Source: Pinus tabuliformis (taxonomy: Eukaryota > Streptophyta > Pinopsida > Pinales > Pinaceae). From it: 64,000 nt of DNA. The notes beneath the pieces are model-generated. The model saw nothing but the letters and a program-made list of their open reading frames with translations, was not told where the DNA came from and made no database searches. The position numbers and the translations under genes are program-made. Below, piece by piece: positions 55,590 to 64,000 of the stretch (positions are counted from its first letter, which is position 1; every line of letters begins with the position of its first letter). The stretch spans positions 884,344,184-884,408,183 of the forward strand of contig CM062817.1 of assembly GCA_031772625.1 (NCBI GenBank). Reading direction: 5' to 3'.

Positions 55590-56075
55590 ACAGGTGAAGC
55601 AAGTGAGAAAATATGGAAGAGCCTAGTACTGAAGAGGAGGGAATTCAAAGTTTTGTGTAGGAAGCAAATCGAATCCCTAGAGGGATTGCGTAGTCCAGGC
55701 CAGGAGGGAAAAATTTTCGTGGGAAAATCTCTCTTTGAGTGAGTCGACAAAGAAAGATTTCTAGATCGAAGTTTGCCAGTGTCAGAGGGAGAAACGCAGA
55801 AGAATCAATGCGGAGCATTTTTTTGGTGAGAGGCAGTTTTCTGTAGCAGTTTCTGGGATAGAAAAGCGTCAGAAGGAAGAAGGATACATTGTTGAGGGAA
55901 TTTCTTCCTCAAAGGATTCCTAGTCAGGGAATTTTATCTCTATTGTTGAGCAAAAATACATAGGATTAGATCTACTAACTTCAGCAAGGAGTGCGTAGGC
56001 TAGCCTAGTGCTCCGTAGAGGAGAGAGGAGGCAGTTCAACATTTTGTTAGCAGAGACGGAAGCTAGTGGGTTAAG

Positions 56076-56830
56076 ATGTCAGGATCGGTTGGAGGGTGCA
56101 TCGAACTATGTGATCTAGAAGGCAAGGATGTCATGCCTTCTAGATGAGCATGATATCAAAACCTATGTCTACAGTGTGGTAATTTTACCCGCAGAGGAAA
56201 ATCCCCTCAAGAAGTACAAGGGTGAGATGGAAAATTCCAAGCGATTGATCCTCGACGGAGTGAGAGATCACGTAGTGTGTCACATTTCTAGCAAGGATAC
56301 TTCCCGACAGATATGGGAAGCATTGGCTACGCTATACAAAGGATCTTCTGAACAAAAAAAGATGTATTTGGAGCATAAGATGAGATCCACGCAGATGCAG
56401 AAGGTGTAACGCATTGATCCATTCCTAACAAAGCTTTAGGAAATATAAGACTCATTGGTAGTTGTGGGATCAACACCTTAACCTACCGAGATGGTGAGGT
56501 CCTAAATTCAGTCTCAGAAGAATGGTAATTGTTTGTCCAAAGTATCCTGGGCAGAGAGAGATTACTGGATTGGGAAGGAATGTGGGCCACTTTTCAACAA
56601 GAAGAAATGAGGAGAGACTTATTGAAATGCAAACTTGATAGTAGTAACAACAATGGAATGAAGCGCAATAAGGAGGAAGAAAATGCAACCCTTGCATACA
56701 AGGGGCAACAGGAGCAGTGGAGGTGGAAGAAGGATGTCTCGAAGATCAAGTGCTTCTAGTGTGGTGAATTTGGTCACTATGCTACATAGTACCCTCTCAA
56801 GAAGAAGAACAAGGAAGATAATCATGATCT
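56076..56830 (+). pseudogene. gag: gag of element G, broken
   Basis: Copia gag N-domain. A stop TAG near 56116 stands where family members have TGG, just before MSCLLDEHDIKTYV (56128). Then RLILDGVRDHV and IWEALATLYKGSSEQKKMYLE follow, ending at TAA 56407. After frame changes, LLDWEGMWATFQQEEMRRDL (near 56560) and a zinc knuckle with stops (KIKCF, stop, CGEFGHYAT, stop, YPLKKK; 56742-56810) are recognisable. The same gag family occurs in E (compare KGKRLILDGVKDH). Confidence 0.88.
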
Positions 56831-57455
56831 GAAGGCTGCATCTGCAAATATCGAGGAGGAGGAGTTTTCCATGGTTACCTAGATACCACCAAGGGAGAGG
56901 TGGGCTGATCTAGTATTGTAGTTCAAAATAACTGCAGATGGGCAAGATCCTTAAGGAGTCCACCTCTCTGATCAACACCTTACTATGGGAACCTAGATCA
57001 AAAGTAGCAGGATGGACCAATGTCAATTGGTGTAGAGGAGTGTCAAAGTGAGTGTTGTAGTGGCTAGGAGCACTAGAGACTGAGCATCATAGAGCAAAGT
57101 TGGTAGCAGTGCAGAGGCTTCAGGGGGTCAGTGCTGAGATTAGAAACAGTGAGAACTCCAGCAACATATGCATCATGTTGAACACCTATTCAGTGATTTT
57201 TGATTCTTTTTCATTGTTGATGCAGTAGCAACAACAGTTGGAGAAGGTTCAAGTGTAGATGCAATATTGGCAGTGGCAGTGCTAGAAGCACATAGATGCA
57301 AAAATTATGAGGGTTTCAGTACAGATGCAATGTTGGCAGTGGCAGGGTCAACAACAACACAGATGAAACATTTGTGCAGTAGTTGGTGGGAAATGATGTC
57401 AGACATGAGCAGTGCAGAGGGAGATGTTACAGAGAAGGGTGAGGGCCTAGATCAG
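56831..57455 (+). other. Element G region between gag and 3' LTR
   Basis: No protease, integrase, RT or RNase H motif. It has a near-repeat of GATGCAAT(A/G)TTGGCAGTGGC at 57259 and 57327. No clear polypurine tract abuts the LTR (AGGGCCTAGATCAG precedes it). Confidence 0.6.
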
Positions 57456-57837
57456 TGTTAGATTGCTAGTGATAGTGTGAGGTATTTCTCACTAATCTTC
57501 TACCAGTCAGATTCTCTGTATTGGATAGCTAGTAAGGCATCCAGAGATTGTACTCTAAAAACTACTGCTTAATAATACAAACCCTCAGTTGTTGCACCAG
57601 TTTTCTCGCATTGGGTTTTTCTGGGGACATTTGTCCAAAAATAATGGTGTCATGTGTTGTGTATTTCGTTCTTGCTCAATTTCTTATTTCCACATTTAAT
57701 TTAATTGGTGAAAGTTGCAGTGTATTAGTTTTGGTATTTGTTGTAGGGTGAAATACATAATTTGTTCAGTAATTTAAAAAATAGAAGATAGTTAATTAGT
57801 TGATGCAGTAGAAATTTGGGTCTTCCAAAATTTCACA
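57456..57837 (+). repeat. 3' LTR of element G (382 bp)
   Basis: Starts TGTTAGATTGCTAGTGATAG and ends CCAAAATTTCACA, followed by CTCAA. Confidence 0.88.
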
Positions 57838-58268
57838 CTCAAATTGCTAATAAAGTCAACAATAATATACTAATGATATCAACAGAATAAGGCTCAAAGG
57901 AAAGGGAAATGTTTAGAACTGAGGGAAGTTAAGATCTGGAAGCAAGATCTTTCAGATTTGGAACAAGTCTGCACTCTTTCTCCTTACTCTAATTTGGACA
58001 ATAGTTGATTTTCATGGATCCAATTCATGACAAAGCATGTGAGAACTAGATGATCGCTTGCAAAATGTTTGTTATGAATGTTTCAAATATTGAAATTGTT
58101 CATTAATATGGAAGAGCGGTGTTATTGATAACTCAATAGAAACATAATGGATATTAGCATAATGTTCACCTATGTATTTAGACATCAACAAAATGAGTAC
58201 ATGATTTGATGCCTTTCTTAATTGCATGTTCAATGCCAGCCAATCCTGTGCTAAATCCATTAAGTGTG
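57838..58268 (+). other. Spacer between G and H, no gene seen
   Basis: AT-rich sequence without convincing frame or repeat. The last five bases, GTGTG (58264-58268), are the left target duplication of H. Confidence 0.6.
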
Positions 58269-59305
58269 TGTTATAGACATATTTGGGCACTTCAACCCCA
58301 ATCTTATATGTCGATAAACTAGGTCTCTTCAACCCCTAAAAGAGTTGTTTCAGACCTTAAAAGAACATGTCATCTGATTACATCATTCCCCAAAAGTTCC
58401 ACCTAAAAAACCATTTAGAAATTGCCTACACTGAACCATACTGATTGCTACACTGGCCAGGTGTGATGCATACTGAGTGATACACTGCTCAGGTGTGATG
58501 CATACTGTTTGGGCCTTCTATAGGGTGAGATGGGCGAGGATGGACAAATGTCCAAGACAATTTGCTAATGGAATCTTCTAGAAACCTCTCCTATGACACT
58601 TGCCTCTGCGAATTCGCCCAAGGATGAGTAAGAGATCTAAACTCCAATTATCTCTCCTCTTGTGGAACCAAATGTAACAAGTGGAATGACACTAATCAAA
58701 ACCCAGAGATGACTCACACTCTTGCACACATCTATAAATGGATCCCTCATCTAAAAGATCCAAAGGTTGGAATTTTGTGAATTGCAAGGAAGTGCTGATA
58801 GTTTGTATTTGAGAAAGAGCATTGTATTGTTGGTGTGATCTTGTTATTTCATGAGGTGAAGAGGGCTTCATGCTGGGAGGATGATGCTGGATCAGACAAC
58901 TGGATTGTAATTCTCCCTTCTATTTAATAAAGTTCTTCAAGTTTTCTTCCATATGATTGTGCAATTGTGAATGTTATCATTTGTGAATGCTATTGTATGT
59001 TCATTATCTATCTAATTCTGTAATGTTTATGATATAATAGATCAAGATGATTTGATGGTTCTTTGCTACTGTGTTTCTACAGGTACTCTCAAAGTGGGAT
59101 AAGTACCGGGAGGAGTTGCAAGCTCTGTCAAGAGGGAGAGAGATCAAGCAAGGGATTAAATGGAAGTTCCAGGTTGGTTCCATTTTCTTTCTCTTATCTA
59201 TTATACATAGAAGAAAGCGTGAATTGCTTTAAACTGTTGTTTCTAGGGTAGCTACCAAACCTAGAGGGCTAGTCATTTGAAAAGACACTAGTTTTCCCAG
59301 AAATA
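58269..59305 (+). repeat. 5' LTR of element H (1037 bp)
   Basis: Starts TGTTATAGACAT and ends TTTTCCCAGAAATA. TATAAAT at 58733 and AATAAAG near 58927 give a normal U3-R-U5 layout. Collinear with 17967-18983. Confidence 0.9.
58733..58739 (+). promoter_or_regulatory. TATA box in H LTR
   Basis: TATAAAT in ACATC-TATAAAT-GGATC, aligned with 18444-18450 in the B LTR. Confidence 0.6.
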
Positions 59306-59308
59306 AAA

Positions 59309-59326
59309 TGGCGACTCCACTGGGGA
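59309..59326 (+). other. Primer binding site of H (TGGCGACTCCACTGGGGA)
   Basis: Three bases after the LTR end, identical to the site in A at 6931. Confidence 0.9.
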
Positions 59327-61173
59327 ACGATTAGATGTTTTTTTGTTATTATTATTTGTTTTATGTTCAATTTGATAAGATATAGATAGAGTCTGAAGTC
59401 AGTCAGATAGCCTTTGAATTTCTCTTGCCTTGCAATTTCATAGTAGATGAACGTTGCTTCAGTCAATCTCTGGTTTAGTTTATGAATTGAACGTCTAACT
59501 TGCAAGCACATCTAGATTCTCTTTTGGTAGCTCAGTAACTGCTCAAGACATTCCTTCATACTTTTCTCTTCATTGTTCATCAAAACCCACCTTAACTCAT
59601 TGAAAACAACTGCAAATTTGAGCCAAAACCCATCTCAGTTGCGCTCCCTGGACCATCTCATTGTCTCCCACTGCGACTCAGTATACATAGCACCTCCCGA
59701 GTGCAGTAAGTGTGATGCAGCTAAATTTTTGTGAAGCCCAGGTTCGATGACTGAGTGAACTCTTTTTCTAGTCTAGAAATTGAGGGTTTTGACCTTGTTT
59801 TAAGTTTTGTTTGGTTGTTTTTTTGCTTATGAAAAATACCTCCTTATTGAAACCTTCTTGCATCACATAGATCAACCTCCATTGATTAGGATTAGTAAAT
59901 GCTTTTATGTATTTGTCCATCATTTACAATCCTTTGTCGAAAAGTTGCTTAAATCAATTTGTCGTTTTGGTACAAAAAGTGTCGTAACTATCGTTTTGTG
60001 TCAAAAAGAGAAGTGTCGTAACTGTCGTTTTGTGTCAACAAGAGAAGTGTTGTGGAGTCTTCCTTCCCTGGATAGTCGATTGAAATTTTTGTCATGTATT
60101 CGATTTGATTTGTTGATATTTGAAGTTTCGAAAGCATTTTCTATTCGAAATTGAAAAGTGTTGTTTAGTATTCCTTTCTATTTTGAAAAAGAAATTGTCG
60201 AAATGTCGGTTTGAGTAAAATATTTCAGATCTTTACTACACTTAGTTTTCCTTTTCGGCATTTTTCACATTAAGGGGAATGAAAAACAAATACATGCATT
60301 TGCATTTGCATTTAGTTTGTGTGTGAAAAATGATTTAGGAAAATGCACTAGTGTGTTCTCTTTGCTCTTTGTTTGAAAGAATTGTAATCTTCTTTCCCTA
60401 GTAGCTAGGATTTTCATTGATGAAAATAAACAACGATTGTTTATCATTGTAGATTTCATTTTAGGAATTTCAAATCAACATCACGTGGTGAAACATTGAA
60501 AGGTAAACTTTAAACAAGATCAACTTTAAAATAAATCTCAATGAACTTAACAACGCTTTGGAACTTAACGCAACACATCTAGAGGTCTAGGCTAGAGACG
60601 TGTTCCGGCGTCATAAAAACTAGTCACTATAGTTTTCATTGAAGGTTGGGTGATTCCTCCTCCTTGATACGACAAGTGTTAGCATGGACTTGTGCTCCCC
60701 GTACCGTCGAGTATATATTGGGAGACCACAATATGCTTACATCCTTTATCCATAGGAAGCTGAGTCTGCCGCCCTATTGATCGCAATGCACTGAACACAA
60801 CATTTGGGAAGATTTACTGTTGTACATAAGTCCTTGGTAATTTCTCTTTAATTTACCACCAAGGTGTATATTGCAGTTTTGTGATTGGTTTGGTAATCCC
60901 TTTGTCTAGATTTTCCAGAGTAGTCACTTTCGTTCCTTTTTGACTATTTAAAAGAAAATGTCCATCTGAGCACTTGTCACTTTAGGCTCATTAAAAATCG
61001 AAGGGGACTAGAGTCATCTTTAGCTTTTTCTCGACTCTTAAAAAATGAAAAAGAAAAGTGGTGTCAAAGCATCATTAAAATTTATTAATTCGGAATAACA
61101 TTATTTTCCCTTTAATTTTGAGTTGATCAAGTAATCCGCAATCGTGGAAAAAATTCAATGAAAACCCCATCGT
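59327..61173 (+). other. Long untranslated leader of element H
   Basis: About 1.85 kb between primer site and gag, with many short frames but none resembling gag or another retroelement protein. Long leaders are common in Tat/Ogre elements. It includes a 34-bp tandem repeat at 59977-60055. Confidence 0.6.
59977..60055 (+). repeat. Tandem repeat, 34-bp unit
   Basis: Units start at 59977, 60011 and 60045 (AAGTGTCGTAACT(A/G)TCG type); the third is partial. Confidence 0.8.
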
Positions 61174-63630
61174 TTGTGGAGACTAGCAAGTCAATTGTCT
61201 TTGACTTTGGAAACAAAGCCATTCCGGGAAAAACGATCTCGTTTAACTGAGTCCAATTCATCTGGTTTATTTGAAACTTTTGTTTCAACATTGTCAGAGA
61301 CTACAGTTACTCCGATCATTTCTGGTACATCTTCCTTTAGAGAAGAAGTTTCGTAGTTACAAGAGGACATTAGAACTGATCATAGTGTAATGGTAGACAC
61401 TTCTATACCTAAAAAAACTCCATCTGGAGTTGATCCAAGGACTGAAGTTCACTTACCTGAACATCTGGAAGTTGAGCTCCAGAATTCAGAAGGTGTCACC
61501 CCTCCGGTATTCGTCACTTTAAAAGTTATACCTTCTTCGGCCCTATAAATATTTTATGGACCTGAAGGTCTACCTCTTCCACCTTGACTGATTGCTATAG
61601 AGGAGATAGTAGAGGATCCTCCATCCAGTACCCCGTTACATTTTGGAACTAGGTTTCATCTGTATCCTTCCACTCTTGAAGTTGGTTCATTTAATCATCC
61701 TTCATTGCAAGTTCCTTTCGAATCGCTAGGAAATATTTTGGATAGACTAAACATGTCTGAGCAACCATCAACATCTAGGAGTGTGTCATCTGATACAACT
61801 ACGGAAGAACTTCCTACTGCCATTCCTACAATGTTTGTTGGTATACCATCTGTTCCAGCTAGTCATCAATCACTAGCAGGATTCCACTTAGAGGCTACTT
61901 CAGCAACATGGTATGCTCCTATTTATTCATCCAAAATCCCGTTTGGTATTTCTTATGTTGAAACTTAGCAAATTGATCCTGCATGCCAGTATCAGTTTGG
62001 GCAGACCAGTCTTCAAAGATCGACATATCCTTTGAGCATTGGACTGCCACCATATGCAGGGTAGTATGCTTTTTCATTGTTCCCTCCTGGGGAACAACCA
62101 TATGAGAATTTACAACAAAATTAAGGTCAAACTGAGTGGTTGGGTACCAATACTGCCACAACAACCAAGGGTTGTATATTCAATGCAATCGATCCAACCC
62201 ATGTCGAATATTTCCACTACACTTGCTATTGTGACTGTGTCACAAGTATAAACACTGCCTGGTGTGTCTCAACCTCAAGTCTCTCAGGTTTCAATACAAC
62301 AGCCTCTTGTCTCTATGGCTCAATCACAACCTCAGGTTAGTGCTTCCTTACCTGGAACGACTCAAGCTCAAACGTGTATTATCACCCCACATCTTGGTCA
62401 ATCTTCAAGTATTGGGCAACAACAAATGGTCCAACAACTATGGCTGGTACAATACCAACAACCGCAATTCCAGCAAACCCAACCTCAGTTTGGGCTTGGT
62501 CAATATCAAACCTACCGAGGACCTGAGCAACAAGGCTTTGCAGGTAATGGACAGCCACATTTTCAAAATGGTTATCAACAACCACACTATACTAGTTATG
62601 TCCAACAACCTTATCAAAGTTACCAACATCAGATACATTACGCTGGTATGCAAAGACCTACTGCTCAGGCGATTCCATCTTATCCTGGGTATGCTTCACA
62701 TAACCTGAATCAATAATTGCCTTTTGTAGCAACTCTAGAATTACCGAATTTGAACCGGCTAACAAATTATCTAATTGCATATGCCCCTTGGTGGCCAGCG
62801 ATTCCTCATAAACTTCCCTCCGATATTCCTAAATTCAATGGAAATCTAGGTGAATATCCATCGAATCACGTAATGACTTTTCATTTGTTGTGCTCATATA
62901 ACACCTTGAATGATGATTCGATTAGGCTTTGCCTTTTTCAGAGAATGCTCACTGGTTCGGCAGCGAAATGGTATATTGAATTGCCTAGAGCTTCGTTCGA
63001 TAACTTTAGTGCCCTTGCCACTACTTTTCTAACCCAATTTCAGTTACCCATAAGGTACGAAACAGGAACAGAACTCCTTACCAACTTTAAACAGACCACA
63101 ACCACTCACATATCTGATCATATTCATGAGTGGCGACATTGTCGTCAAATGGTAAAGACGTATGTTCCTGATCAGCTTTTAGCTGAGTGGTTTATTAATT
63201 CCTTATTGCCTTCTATAACTAAGGACGTGGCGAAAGGAGGAGTTGTCACTGAAGAGCAAGTCATTGCTCGTGCCCAATATTTAGACTTGATATATACTCA
63301 GTTTAGCATGCTCTACGACAAAATTCTTGACGCTCCTAGACCAGAATTTTCTGTTCCACCCCCTCCTAAATCAAATAGGGAATCTCACACCAGTGATGGC
63401 ATCATCGGTGCCTCAAGCATGTAAACCGCAAAGGCTCCATCTGGTAAAGCCCTTGCAGTTTATAGTTAAAAATCAAATGACAAACCTCTTGCCCCAGAGA
63501 TTAGTGCCGTGTCATCTGACAAGGGCAAGAATCCAAAGCAACCAAGGGGCAAGAAGAAAGGGAAAAATAATAAGAAGAAATAGGAGAATTCAACTCCTGA
63601 AAAAGCTTCTGAAAACCCTACTGGTCCCAT
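61174..63630 (+). pseudogene. gag: gag of element H, broken and truncated
   Basis: Gypsy-type capsid precursor. The N-terminal Ser/Thr/Pro-rich part (61174-61968) carries stops at 61354 (TAG before TTACAAG), about 61546 and 61585. After a frame change comes a Gln/Pro-rich segment (62264-62716; SIQQPLVSMAQSQPQVS), then TAA at 62714, likely from CAA. The Retrotrans_gag core is open at 62717-63424: PSDIPKFNGNLGEYPSNHV, GSAAKWYIELPR, TFLTQFQLP. The C-terminus is a Lys-rich tail (near 63520-63580) with further stops. At about 63622 gag runs into LTR sequence, so protease and the rest of pol are absent. Confidence 0.88.
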
Positions 63631-63753
63631 TATCTTTCTCTTATCCATTACACGTAGAGGAAATCATTGAATTTCTTTAAACTATTGTTTCTAGGGTAGC
63701 TGCCAAACCTAGAGGGCTAGTCGCTCGAAAAGACACTAGTTTTCCCAGAAACA
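63622..63753 (+). repeat. Remnant of 3' LTR of element H (about 132 bp)
   Basis: Aligns with 59176-59305 of the 5' LTR: TTTCTCTTATC(T/C)ATTA, CTAGGGTAGCT(A/G)CCAAACC, TTTTCCCAGAAA. The joint shares GGT(T/C)CCATT with gag, suggesting a microhomology-mediated deletion. Confidence 0.88.
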
Positions 63754-64000
63754 GTGTGAAAATTTCACTGCCAAGGTTTGATTGACTAATAGTAAAAAAG
63801 GAAGATACAGTGACCTCTTTCTCAACTCTTTGAATAACCCTCATTAGTAATTGTTCTAAGATTTATTGCAATCCATAGCTCCAGATCTAAAAAATATCAG
63901 AGGTTGTTCCAACATTTGAAATTGTCTATGCGAAGCAGTCCTGAACCTTGAATGTGTATTCAATACTTAGTTAAAGTATCACTGCTAGTTTTAACTGACA
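63754..64000 (+). other. Sequence right of element H, no gene seen
   Basis: Begins with the right target duplication GTGTG of H. No frame or repeat recognised in the 247 bases to the window end. Confidence 0.6.

Larger units (their letters stand above)
55204..57837 (+). mobile_element. Small copia element G, gag-only
   Basis: LTRs 55204-55577 and 57456-57837 (374 and 382 bp), Met-tRNA primer site at 55578, flanks ATCAA (55199-55203) and CTCAA (57838-57842), four of five identical. The internal region is only about 1.9 kb and has gag but no recognisable pol. It is a different family from D, E and F, given its short LTR. Confidence 0.85.
58269..63753 (+). mobile_element. Tat-like gypsy element H, pol and most of 3' LTR deleted
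   Basis: 5' LTR 58269-59305, primer site TGGCGACTCCACTGGGGA at 59309, long leader, gag, then a jump at about 63622 straight to the last 130 bases of the LTR (to 63753). Target duplication GTGTG is perfect at 58264-58268 and 63754-63758, so both outer ends are original and the loss was internal. The LTR family is that of B. Confidence 0.9.

Overview
This is plant nuclear DNA made almost entirely of nested LTR retrotransposons. The plant signature is the mix of Ty1/copia elements with the initiator-Met tRNA primer site (TGGTATCAGAGC) and Ty3/gypsy elements of Tat/Ogre type with the primer site TGGCGACTCCACTGGGGA. No host gene, rRNA, tRNA or CRISPR array was found. The elements are old enough to be broken but young enough to keep target-site duplications. 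A large-genome seed plant, possibly a gymnosperm, fits the density and the 1-3 kb LTRs; the species cannot be told from the sequence.

Layout. (1) Positions 1-18983: the 3' part of a Tat-like gypsy element B (1-3746 and 16928-18983, ending in its 3' LTR) is split by a complete gypsy element A (3747-16927, LTRs of about 3.1 kb). B carries a broken extra gene (551-2198) outside gag-pol. A carries gag, protease, an extra RNase H placed before reverse transcriptase, RT, a degenerate second RNase H and a dead integrase. (2) Positions 18984-47836: a head-to-tail array of a deleted copia element C. The pattern is truncated LTR, zinc knuckle fused to RT, RNase H, polypurine tract, truncated LTR, and so on, with a period near 3.76 kb, ending in the only full-length C LTR (45452-47836). 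B's 3' LTR abuts C reverse-transcriptase sequence, so B probably sits inside the array and the array probably continues to the left of the window. The array is interrupted by D (20468-33706, a gag-only copia relative of C, itself interrupted by the complete copia E at 23426-30221, TSD CAAGG) and by a reverse-oriented solo LTR, S (41957-42922). (3) Positions 47837-64000: a spacer containing copia F (49068-55174, TSD TGGGG), a small gag-only copia G (55204-57837), and a Tat-like gypsy H (58269-63753, TSD GTGTG) that lost its pol and most of its 3' LTR. B and H share the same LTR family.

How it fits together. The relative order of insertion can be read directly: C array, then D and B into it, then E into D and A into B. 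Autonomous-type elements (A, E, F) coexist with parasites that keep only gag (D, G) or only scraps (C array, H). Most in-frame stops fit C-to-T or G-to-A changes (CAG to TAG, CAA to TAA, TGG to TAG or TGA), as expected for methylated, silenced repeats. Points most worth a second look are the extra gene of B, the RNase H order in A, the C tandem array with its shared deletion scars, the antisense repeat ORF kept open in both D LTRs, and the duplicated primer site of F.
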